DNA of 64,000 bases from Linum tenue (Eukaryota > Streptophyta > Magnoliopsida > Malpighiales > Linaceae): assembly GCA_946122785.1 (NCBI GenBank), contig CAMGYJ010000011.1, positions 35,676,513 through 35,740,512 on the forward strand, read 5' to 3'. A program made the translations under genes and the position numbers. How positions within the stretch are numbered: position 1 is the stretch's first letter; every line of letters begins with the position of its first letter. Below the pieces are notes generated by a model, which was given only the letters and a program-made list of their open reading frames with translations, ran no database searches and was not told where the DNA came from. This document shows, in pieces, positions 23,160-34,105 of the stretch.

Positions 23160-24514
23160 TTTTTTTTTTTTTGGTTGCTATATGAGAGTTTTGTGTTGTA
23201 ATGGATATGTAATTTGATTGGCAGCGATTGCCTTTAATAGTGTTAATCTCGAGTACGATTTGGCTGGGTTGGGCGGGGAGAAATGAAATTATCAATAATG
23301 GAATATTAATGTAAGGGTAAATATTGAAATATCTGCCTAACCTTAACAGATGCTTTTTAATTTCTTTTCCGGGAGGCAAATATCGAATGGTGTGTTGAAC
23401 ATAAAACTCCAACTTCTGTTTGCTAACAAGTGCCTAATTTTGATTTTTCCCGCAAGCTATGCACAGAGCAAAAGTGCAAAACAAAACATGTTGCCTATAT
23501 TGATAATATCCTTGTCTTGTTTTCTGAATTATAGACCAAATGATACTAAAAATATTTAGCAAAGGAATTATTATGATGAGAGATGACAAATCTTTCTTAT
23601 TCGGCTTGAATACTCATTTAAAATTTGGGATGACGACAAATTTGGATTAGATTTTCATTTATACCATTTATCAGTTATGCTTTTAACATAGTAATTATTC
23701 CATAGCCGAAAGTAAGGGAATATAATGCAACATGACATATACCAAAATCTATTCTTATGTAGAGGTGTCAAAATAGAATCCGATCTGACTAATCCGTCCT
23801 ATCACAATTCGAATTGACTAAAAGTTATTGACCCGTAGCCCACCCGACTCGCAACCCGACTAGCCCGCAACCCAATTAACTCGAACTCGATTGATTCAAA
23901 CCCGAATAACCTGTGACCCGACCGACTCAATCTGAACCTCTCCTGATCGACCTGAATAATTACTATATTATATAATATAATACATAGTCTTGCAAAATGA
24001 ATTATTCGGTTCTAAATCTAGGTAAAACAGTAAATACTAAATATAAAATCAACACAGTTGGAGAAAGAGGTAGTTAAATCCTGAAATTAAGCCAGACCAA
24101 AAAATCAAAAGAACAACTCGCAGTCGGGTACAATGAAAGGGCATTTCTAACCACCAAAGGGGCTACCCTATTGTTAAATCAACCTACAAATCGCACACTA
24201 TGGCCACCATGAATTGCGAAATAATGTTCTATTTCCTCAAGAATTGTGCCCATCCAACTATCCTGGGTATCAGTCTTGTAGATCTTCTCAACGACCACTT
24301 TAGCATCACCTTCATATCTTATAAGACTTACAAAGAATACTATCTCTACAAATTTAATATAGCAGAGTTGGGGCAGTTATTCAGCATTTCAAATTTGTTG
24401 CAACGCGAGCGAAAGTAGGAAGGATAATTGTGTTTTCATAATCATTATTTATTTTTTATTCATAGGAATAAAAATACATCAATCTCGGGATTTGAATAGT
24501 AAAATTTAAAAACC
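23160..24514. other. Upstream region of the S-protein homolog and AT-rich DNA
   Basis: A run of twelve T (A on the gene strand) sits directly before the S-protein ATG. A segment from about 23759 (TAGAGGTGTCAAAATAG) to about 23960, rich in GACCCG/CCCGACT words, resembles one end of a further hAT-type element, but no matching second end was found. No genes recognised. Confidence 0.4.
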
Positions 24515-27500
24515 ATATCATGATCCTTTTTGGTATAACCATGCTGATTGTGTTGGTGTGATTGAAGAAGCTTGGAATGGCTCAAGTCATGTGGATGTGC
24601 TCTCAAAGATCCAAGCTTGCAGGATGAGCTTGGAGGAATGGAGTAGGCGGACTTTTCCTCGTTTTGTCAAGCAGCGAGAACGCATTGGAAAGCTTTGAAG
24701 GCGCTCGACCGATGCCCGAAGATGGACCAAGTTATCCAGCAATGTAAAGACCTTGAAACTGAGGTGGAAGTGTTGGAGGAGGAAGAAGAGCAGTATTAGA
24801 AGTAGAGATCTCGTGCGGATTGGCTGAAAGGCGGTGACGAAAACACAAAATTCTTCCACATGAAAGCTTCAGCCTGACGAACGAGAAATACCATCAAAAA
24901 GCTTAGAGATGAGGAAGGGAATTGGTTCTCGGGAACTGACCAGGCTACTAACTGTCTCCTTAACTATTTTAGCTCCTTGTTTTCTGCAGGACCTGTGCCG
25001 ACTGATTCTCCAATCCTGGAAGCCATCCAAAGATCGGTAGCAAGGGAGTATAACGAGGAGCTCTTAAAGCCAATCACGAGGGAGGAGGTTTGGGGTGCAC
25101 TGAAGCAGATGGGGGCACGTAAGGCCCCTGGTGCAGATGTCTTATCAGTCCTTTTCTTCAGGAAATAATGGGAGATGGTGGCGGATGATGTGGCAGCTAC
25201 TGTCCGCAAAATTATTGAAGATGGGGAGATGGCATCGGGGTTAAATCACACTCTTATCGCTCTAATCCCGAAGGTGAAGAATCTGACGTCTCTGAAGGAG
25301 TTTAGCCCCATTAGTTTGTGCAATGTGATATACAAGATGGCGTCAAAGGTTTTGGAAAATCGGCTAAAGGGTTTTCTCAACAGGATTATTTCGCCGACGC
25401 AAAGTGCTTTTGTATCGGGAAGGTTTATTACAGATAACGTGATGGTGGCTTTTGAGTGTTTTCACACTATGAAGAAGAGAATGGCTGGAAATGTGGGATA
25501 TTTTTCAGCGAAGATTAACATGGCAAAGGCTTACGATAAGGTAGAATGGAGGTTCTTGGAAGGAGTAATGCGAAAGATGGATTTTGATGACAAGTGGGTG
25601 GACCGAGTTATGTTGTGTGTCAGCTCGGTTACTTATTCCATCTTAGTCAATGGGCATCAATCTCAGCAATTCTCCCCGGGTCGAGGATTACGATAAGGAG
25701 ATCCCCTATCACCATATTCATTTCTTCTTTGTTCGGAGGGCTTATCAGCATACACTCAGAAAGCTGTCCGGGAAAAACGACTGCATGGGATTCGTCCAGC
25801 TGTGGGGGCGTCGGAAATCTCGCACCTGTTTTTCATCGCTGACAATATTTTCTTCGAACGAGCCACTACGCAGGAGTGTGATACGCTGAAAAGAATTTTG
25901 GCAGATTACGAGCGCGAGTCCGGGCAACTAGTTAGCCTGAAGTCTCTTTCGGCAAGAAGGTAAACCCTCATACTAAGTTAATTGTGGCTGGAACCTTGGG
26001 GATGACGATTGTGGAGAAGCATGAAAAGTATCTTGGCTTTGCTACCACAGTTGGCTGATCGAAGAAGGAAATTTTTGCGAGGCTGGTTGATCAGGTTCGT
26101 AAGAAGCTGAATGGGTTGAAAGAGCGAGTGGTGTCTGTTGCTGCCAGAGAAGTTATGATCAAGTCAATAGCCCAAGCGCAACTGTCATATGCTATGTCAC
26201 TTTTCAAAATTCTGGATGGAATAATTGACTAGGTACATAGTTTGATCAATACATTCTGGTGGGGACAGCAAGGGTCCGAGAGGCGGGTTCACTGGATTAA
26301 GAGACAGGAGCTAGCGTGTTCCATGCTAGAGGGCGGTATGGGTTTTCGGTACTTGACGGGTTTCAATATGGCGCTCATAGGCAAGCAGTTTTGGAATCTT
26401 TACCACAGGCCAGACTCACTCATTGCGCAAATACTCAGGGCCAAATATCATAAGCATTCGTCCATCCTTGAGGTGAAGGTGGGATATAACCCGAGCTATG
26501 TTTGGCGTAGCTTGATGTCGGCACATGAATTCATCCATAGGGGTACAAGGTGAAGGATTGGAAATGGTGATCGGGTTCGCATTTGTGGAGACAAATGACT
26601 CCCGAACAGCGCTGAGGGTTTTGTCTCTTCTCCGCCAAAGGGTTTGCAGTGGAGTCCCGAGTTAGCGATCTCATAGACACAGACACAAGAAGGTTGGGAC
26701 TTATCAGTGTAGGAACAATACTTTCCTAATAATATAATTCAATCCATTTTAAAGATCCCTTTGCGCGGGATATAAGAAAAGGACAAGCTCATTTGGAATG
26801 CGAGTGTGAATGGCAGCTATTCGGTTCGGGAAGGATATCGGTTTTGGCTTGAGGAATGTAAGACAGAGCTGGGGTGTGTTTTGGTGGGCGAGGAGGAAGT
26901 CTGGAAAAAAACTTTGAGCGATGGAAGTGGCACCAAAGATTAAACACTTCATGTGGAAATTTGCGAGAGACGCGCTTCCCACTGGAGATCATATAAGTAC
27001 CAAAAGTCTAAGAAGGAGAGTCGATAAGTGCCTTTTTGTGAAGGGAGTCCCAAATTCACCTCTTTGGCGAGTGCTCATGGACATGTCGCATTTGGCAAAA
27101 TTCAGTGGTTGCTGACTGCTTCGCGTTCCAACCAGCAATGGTTAAAGCAAGTAATGGATCTTGGGGATGAGGAGAAGTTGGAAAAGTGGAGTGTACTCAT
27201 GTGGTTCCTGTGGAGAGAACGAAATGCACAAATGTTCAATGGAAAGAAGTTGCCTGAGGATGAGATTGTTATGCGAGCTCGGTATTACCTTGATGATTAC
27301 AAGACACACTAGCAGCGAGTGAGTATAGCAACTCAAAACCAGGAGCTCGAGGTCTGGGTACAACCAGGATCGGGGCAGTTCAAGATCAACGCGGATGCAA
27401 ATTTTGCTCAGCCAGATGGTGTGGTTCCGGGTGCTGTCATAAGAGGCCAGGGAGGAGCATATTTGCTGGCATTTGCAAAGAAGGTGGTTGGCGGACAGAG

Positions 27501-27880
27501 TGTTGAAATGGGAGAGGCTTTGGCGATGGAGTTCGCCATGCACTTGGCAAAACAGTTCAATGTTAACAGCCTGTGCCTTCAATCTGACTGTCTCTCTTTC
27601 ATTCAAAAGCTCTCGAGGTCAGATGAGATATAGACGGAGACGAGAGTCATTTGTCGTAGTATTCGTCGAATGCTGCAGGAACTCGGAAATGGATCTTGGA
27701 GACATGTTCGCAGGACAGCCAACGAGGCAGCTCACTTAACAACTCAGTCGAAGCCTAGGATGAATGAAACTATTGTTTGGTTGGATAGTCCACCCGCCTT
27801 TTTTATTAATCAGTTACGGGCTTGATAATGTAATGACCAATGCTGATTAATAAGAATCACAAGTTTTCCCGTAAAAAAAA
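24515..27880 (+). mobile_element. Degenerate L1-type LINE (LINE-B)
   Basis: Begins inside the endonuclease-RT linker (HADCVGVIEEAWNGSSHVD near 24540) and is therefore 5'-truncated. Reverse transcriptase runs from about 24977 to 26230 with KAPGADVLS, ALIPKVKNLTSLKEFSPISL, QSAFVSGRFITDNVMVAFE and GLR*GDPLSPYSFLL (stop at 25693-25695), then LFFADNIFF. Downstream are FWWGQQGSERRVHWIKR (26262), a decayed zf-RVT part and an RNase H domain (27319-27633: FKINADANFA, GEALAMEFAMHLA, LQSDCLSFIQKL). A short A run at about 27873 marks the 3' end. The active-site FADD again reads FADN. Several stops and frameshifts. Confidence 0.87.
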
Positions 27881-27928
27881 TCATATGACTTCTCCACTAT
27901 TGTTAGCCAGCCCACTAACTCTCTCGTA

Positions 27929-30900
27929 CACTACAGAAAAACTGGTTTATAGTCACGGTATCTTATTTACGGTAAGTTTTCCCGTACTAAGAAGTATACT
28001 AATAGTCATGGGAAACAATCCTGTAATTGATTGTATAGTTCTCGTCACGGTAATTAATTTAACAAAATTTTAACCTTCATTTACCGTGATTAATTGTTAG
28101 TCACGGTTAATTACCGTGAATAATGTGTCAATTTCTCTTTCCGAATTGTAAATTAAAATCAAGATGAATTAAAATGAATTAAGTTGGAAATAATAAAAAA
28201 TGAACAATATTACTAACAATTAAGATGAATTAAAAAGAGTATGATGAAACAAAATTGAGTGACCGAATTTTCTCACAAATAAATAACAGAATTGTGACAC
28301 TAGTCCTTGAAAATTGGTTTGCCCAAAAATCTTCACAACTCCCGCTTTTCTTCCCGCTTGCAAATCCTAAAATTTCCCTACCGAAATTTAGGCTCCAAAT
28401 TCGAAAATTTAGGTTCCAATTCCTAATTTTTTTTTGGCTCCAACGACTCCTAAAAATTTTGGGTTCTCCCGCTACTGCTTTACCACATAAAATGAAAATG
28501 CAATGGAAAAATGTGCTCCTTCTCTGCGTTCCCAATAGAAAAGGAAGCTCCTCCGCATTTTGTTTCCACCCACCGCCACTGCTTGTACAATCTACACCCG
28601 TACATATTCCTCATCCTCCTCCAACTCTGCCTTTCTGTCACCGATGAGGATAAAAAATACGACGGTGAGATTCTCCACATTGCATGTCCAATTTAGGGAT
28701 TTTCTTCGATTTTGGCTTTATTCATGCTCTTTTTTGTGTGCTTTTTCTTGTTTCGGGTTCTGATTAGGTTTTTCTTTCTATTGGGTTTTCTGAGATTGAT
28801 GGCAGAGGTTTTTATATTGAGGAAGATGAAGGAGATTGCCGACCAGAGAGGGAATCCGGTGACAGCGAGGAAGAGGGGAAGATAAGAAAGGAGTTCACCG
28901 GCCCTAGTTTGTCCCTTTTTTATTTTAAACGTCCTGGTTCTGATTTTTTACGATGCATTTCTTTTTTGTGCAGTTCGGAAAAGGCAGACGACAAGCTGGA
29001 CTCGGTTATGCTTCCTCTCGTCTCTGCCTGCTCTTGTTCCTATCCGCCTCACTTTTCTCCTTAGCTGCACCTCGTTTGTGCTTGCTCTGGTTTGCTGGAT
29101 ATTGACACACTTGAGGAATTTTTATCCGAATGGTTTACTTCTCTTGTTTAATATGTAGGGTTGTTTGTGGAAGGAGAGAGGTGGGTAAGATCACAGAATA
29201 CGATATTATGAGAGGTACTGCGTTGTTTGTGATATTTTTTCTTATCTCTGCCGTTTGGAGAGATGGCGAGTTTTGTTTTCTTGTGGTTGGGTTTTAGCTA
29301 TCTTTACTTTCGTTCTTCAACTCTCACTCTGACTGGATTCTCTTCTCTCCTTTATTGCTTTCATTGCCTCTGTTTCTCTTAGTGGATGCTTGGTTTGCAG
29401 CATCTGATGTTGGTGTGAGTAGTTGGAATCATCTTCTGCTCTGCCGCTAAAGGTATGTTCTTGATTGTTCAAACAACTTTACAGATTAAAAAAATGGCAT
29501 TTGTTGATGAGATACAAGTTTGCATGGGCATTCCATTCACTCAAAAGCATAAGAACCATAATTATTATGTGGCAAGATTCCTATTGACAGCTACTCATAG
29601 TGATTCTTTGCATTCAGGTTCTCCCTACTACCCATACCCAATCAAAGTTTGACGCCAAGATATACTTTCGGAGCAAACACTGGATTCACAATCGGATCCA
29701 ACACAACAACAGAACTAGTACAACCAGCAGTAGCAACAATAGAAGCAATACAACCAAAGGTAGTAGAAGTGGTAGTAGCAGTAGAAGCAATACAACTGGC
29801 TGAATACAGGTTGGACTTTGGAGATGTTTGTCTCTTTTTTTTTTTAGAAAAAGAAGAGGCATAGTGTATATGCTTCTATGTTTCTCTGTTGCTATCATGG
29901 TTTGATTAGTTTACTCTTGAATGCATTGGTGTAGGTTTCTGCATTGAAAGAATGGATATGGTTCTGCAAGGAAGGAGTTTATCTATTGAAGGTGTTGAAG
30001 CCAAATTATGACAGGTTGTGGTCTTTATGGTTGAATCACATAGTTTTATTCTTTCTCTGTTAAAGAGTTCATGAACTCTAAACGTGGAGCTCTGCATTGG
30101 CTTCCTCTTAACTTGATATGGAAGTAATAGCAGAAAGGTAAAAACATAACTGATGAGACTGTATGGTTATGAGAATTTTGTGCTTTGAACTGATATTGGA
30201 AAACCCAGTGCTTCTAACTCAAAGCAAGACTGGTTTCAGAGAGTTTGAAACCAGAGGTGAGAGACCATCTATTCCTTTTAATCAATCCTTCACTGTATTT
30301 GTTGGCTTATATCAGTTTTTTTCCTATTAAAGTTTGCTAATAAGCTGCGTTTTGTTTGTGGCCGATGAAGCATTTTGAAGTTTTTTGGACCAGTCGAGCA
30401 TGTATTATGAATGACTTTGCTGGACTTCATTGGAGTACAGAAGCACATTTCCTACTTCCAGAATCTAATAAGCTAGCATTGGAAACAAATTCTAGGTCAC
30501 GTTCTCTCTTGCTTGTAAGCTTTGGTATGGAGTTTTTCCTTAGTGTTTTAGAGTCTCTGCTTGATTGTGCTGCTAAAATTTCATCTGATGAAACTTCCTT
30601 ACTGCTGCAGCTTAGAATTCGTCAGATGGACTTGTTTGACCAAGAGTTCATTTTGTTTTGTGTTGTATAAAATTGTCTCTGTGTTACACTAGTTAAGGAT
30701 GTATTATAATTATCTACAGCCTGAAATAACTGCATTTACGATTCAGAATAAATTTTGCTGCATACTTTGAATTCAAAAAGTAATATGAATCATCTCTTAA
30801 GCTGAACTCTGGAGGTGCTGAAACCTTTGTAGATTAGTATGGTTACTGTTGTTTGTTATCTAAGTATTCTTTTTATGTTCCAATTAATTGTTCATGACAG

Positions 30901-31936
30901 AAAATGTTGTAGAATACTATCAAATAGTGAAGATACTACTACAGTCACTGTATGCTTGGGCAGAAACCTCCAAACTTAGCCTTGGGATAACGAGTATGGA
31001 AGAGACAATTGTATGTGTTTGCTTTTCTTTTTGCTCATCAGACATTATGAGTAAGGTTGCATGACAAGTGGCAAAAACAATCCGGTAATGTCTTGATAAT
31101 TGATATCCAATTTGTTTCTATGGAATAGCAGTTTGCATCTTGTGGTTATTTTTCATGGAGTATGTTGATTGTAATATATAGTGTGTTTGTCTCTCTCATG
31201 ACAAATTTATGTTTGAAACATAGGGTCTAATTGAAGGTTTTTACTATGTTTTGTCAGGAGATATGGGAGTTAATGGATGTTGCAGCTACTCAAGAACATC
31301 TTGTAGAAGCATAGATCAAATATTCTAATAACTTTTGATCATGTGTATTTGATTTTCATTATATCGATGTTTCATCAACAATAACTAGTTTTTTCAATTA
31401 TGTATTAATTAATATTGATCAATAGATGGTATGTGAACTAATTGTATTGACAATAATGTAAGAATTTGATGCTATAAGAGTTTGTCCTTCAATTGTATCG
31501 TGGGAAAACATCGTGATTAATGATTGATAATTAGAGATAGTAAAATACTGTGATCAATTATTATTATCTAGACACGGGAGAGCCAACCAAATACTGTGAC
31601 TAGTGATTGGCATCTAGTCACAGGAAAGGATTTTATCATGGTAAATAGCGTGTTAAAATGTGAACATCCCGTCTCTAAATGAGTTTTTTTCTCGGTTTAG
31701 TTTGCAAAATTTGGTATTAGTCATGGTGCTCCCCGTGATCAATAGGTGCAAATTATCATGGGAAATTATACCGTGATGAGTTATAACTAGTCACGGTATC
31801 AATTTCCCGTGACCTTTACAATTAGACACGGAGGTATATATTACGGTAATTTTCCGGTGTTTAAAACTATTAAACACGGGAAACACACTTTCAAACACGG
31901 GATTTCCCATGATTAAATGATCTTTTTCCTGTAGTG
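27929..31936. mobile_element. CACTA (En/Spm-type) element, 4,008 bp, non-autonomous
   Basis: The left end is CACTACAGAAAAACTGG and the right end is the inverted TTTTTCCTGTAGTG. Both are flanked by the trinucleotide GTA (27926-27928 and 31937-31939), which is the target duplication length of this superfamily. Subterminal regions (27950-28115 and 31500-31915) carry many CACGGTAA/TTACCGTGA words in both orientations, as usual for CACTA. I see no TnpA or TnpD coding. The interior (28250-31330) is transcription-unit-like DNA with several short plus-strand ORFs (28511-28696, 29455-29652, 30356-30670) and plausible splice sites, but none is recognisable. It may be captured host sequence. Confidence 0.93.
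29686..29805 (+). repeat. Imperfect trinucleotide repeat in the CACTA interior
   Basis: AACAACAG, AGCAGTAGCAACAATAG and GTAGTAGCAGTAGAAGC-like words give a low-complexity stretch of about 120 bases, read as runs of Asn, Ser, Thr or Val depending on frame. No supported coding function. Confidence 0.6.
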
Positions 31937-31939
31937 GTA

Positions 31940-32922
31940 AGTACTTTCTTTATTATTTCATATTTGAATTTTCATATTTTGATTATTTGAATTTGAGTTT
32001 AACAATAAATTTAATTTATATCTATCTTATAAATGGAGGATAATTTAAAATTGCAACCTAAATATCATTGATTCGACCATTGCACATTGAATTGCAATAT
32101 TGAATATGTAGAAGTGATGTATAATTCTTAACTTGATATTAATTTTTATAACTATAAAAGCAATGATATTGTTACTCAAACTGTAAGTGGCCAGTTCTTC
32201 GAAAGTTTTAGTTTGGTTAACCATTAAATTAAATGTTGAATCTTTTGATAATATAGCATGATTGGACAAATGGGTGAGTTTAAAAGAACACAATTTCTTG
32301 AATATCAATTTTCCTATACGATTTCAATTATTTAAATATGTTATATTATTGGGTAATTGACCATATGTATCATTTATAGTGACTTAGTTTAAAATGAAAT
32401 ACATGACAAATCATTAAAGTCGGGCTGGAGTTTTCATGGACGCATTGATGGGATTATGTGCATTAGCAAGGTCGGTACCACAAGATAGGTTTAAGTTTTT
32501 TGTTGAGTGAATAAAATTGGCCTTAAACTAAATTTAAAGTATTTTGGTTAATAAATAATTTTTTCATTGCATAGAGTATGGATGGAAATGTTATTTTTTT
32601 ACTAATTTTGTTATTGTATTGTGCAAACTACTTTAACGTTTAGATATTGCTATTTATGTATTGTTTCTCAAACAAAAGAATAAATATTGACTAAAGTTTA
32701 TGATCATGAGTTTTCTATTTATGCTACGCTTTTTCAGACAAACTCTTTTTTTGTTATGTCAATTTTCTTTTCCACCATAGGCAATTAAGTGACTACATCA
32801 TTAAACAGACAAGTTATGAAGGGTTATTCAGGAGTGTGATAATCAAGATTGTTACACCTCTACCAGATGGATGGTTATACTAGGTCCGATCAAAGTTGTG
32901 CTCCAAAAAGGGCTCTAAAAAC
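31940..32922. other. AT-rich stretch, nothing recognised
   Basis: Between the CACTA element and the second hAT-type element. No coding or delimited repeat seen. Confidence 0.5.
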
Positions 32923-33367
32923 TAGGAATGGCAATGGGGCAGGTCCGGGGCGGGTTTCTAGGTACCCAGACCCGCCCCGTGGCAGGGCGGGTCCAAGTCG
33001 AGTAATTGATCACGGGTCGCGGGTCGGGGCAGGTCGACCCAATGGGTATGCAATTTATATGAAAAACATTAGAAATATTCGTTATTTTTATTATAAGACT
33101 AAGAAAACAAACAATATTATGACAATTGTAGTTAAATTATTGGAGAAATTGAGGTTTTCCCTAATTTACAACTTTATTATAGCTAAAATATGATGCAATA
33201 AAAGAAAAATTCAAAGTAATTTGACTAAGATTGCATGTAATTTAGACAAGAACGGGCCGAGAATGGGGCGGGTCAGGGCAGGTCGGGTCGATGAGACTAC
33301 CCATGCCCGCCCCAAAATAGGTCAAACAGGTCGGGTAAAACGGGTCAGGTCAAAATTGCCATCCCTA
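32923..33367. mobile_element. hAT-type non-autonomous element 2 (445 bp)
   Basis: Starts TAGGAATGGCAATGGGG and ends AAAATTGCCATCCCTA. Flanked by a perfect 8-bp duplication CTAAAAAC (32915-32922 and 33368-33375). GC-rich GGGGCGGGT/ACCCGCCCC words occupy both ends; the centre is AT-rich. No coding capacity. The same end family (TAG..ATGGCAAT) occurs in element 3 at 48015. Confidence 0.93.
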
Positions 33368-33375
33368 CTAAAAAC

Positions 33376-33945
33376 CAAAGGTCTTATTGTTAGAGAGGGA
33401 GAATAAGAGATAGGCAAGGAGATGGGTGGGTGGATCTTGAGATATATATATTTTTTATGGAATTTGAGTTTTAAATAGATATAAGTTAGAACTTTCCATT
33501 TCAATCACTAAATTTCTATCTTATATATAAATATATTTAGAAAAGGTGTAAAACGGCTCAAACAAGTTAACCTCAATCAAATCATTAAACTTCAAACCAC
33601 TTGATTGATCGGCTCAACGTCTTAAACCGGTTTGACAACTTTGGTTATAACCATTAAGTTCCCAATGTTTATCATTGATGAAAAGTTATAAGAATTCTGA
33701 AAATGAAAAAATAATTTCGATGTCACCTTAATATCATAAGAAATTCAGCATTTAAAATAATATAAAATTTTAAATAGTCCGACGAACGAGTCTGTCAACA
33801 ATCTAGTCACTAGAATGGTGAAGTCAGAAGATGAATTATTTTGTCAGTCTCTACTAAGGATATCAAATTATGTGTAGGACACATGCAATAATGTTGTGCA
33901 ATTGAAAATGCATCTTCATTCTTCCACCGTGTGCATTTTACAAGA
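33376..33945. other. AT-rich stretch, nothing recognised
   Basis: No genes or clear repeats between hAT element 2 and the tRNA-Gln locus. Confidence 0.5.
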
Positions 33946-33948
33946 CCG

Positions 33949-34035
33949 ACATCCTCATCATGCAACCAACATCCTCATCATGCACCAAAAAAGGTCCTAC
34001 CGGGAGTCGAACATCCTCATCATGCACCAAAAATG
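33949..34035. repeat. Local duplication that copied a tRNA-Gln 3' end
   Basis: ACATCCTCATCATGCA occurs at 33949, 33969 and 34011. The last two units have a period of 42 bases. The unit 33968-34009 includes 33993-34011, a 19-base copy of the tRNA 3' end (T arm and acceptor strand). Confidence 0.85.
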
Positions 34036-34105
34036 GTCATACCGGGAGTCGAACCCAGGTCGCTGGATTCAAAGTCCAGAGTGCTAACCACTACACCATA
34101 GAACC
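34034..34105 (-). tRNA. trnQ-UUG: tRNA-Gln (anticodon UUG)
   Basis: A 72-base cloverleaf on the minus strand: acceptor GGTTCTA, D-arm GGTGTAGTGGTTAGCAC, anticodon loop ACTTTGAAT with TTG, T-loop GGTTCGACTCC and 3' side TATGACC. It is an intron-less nuclear type. The fifth acceptor pair is C opposite U. In the partial copy at 33993-34011 the base is G, giving the expected pair, so this copy has one acceptor-stem mismatch and may be weakened. Confidence 0.88.
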
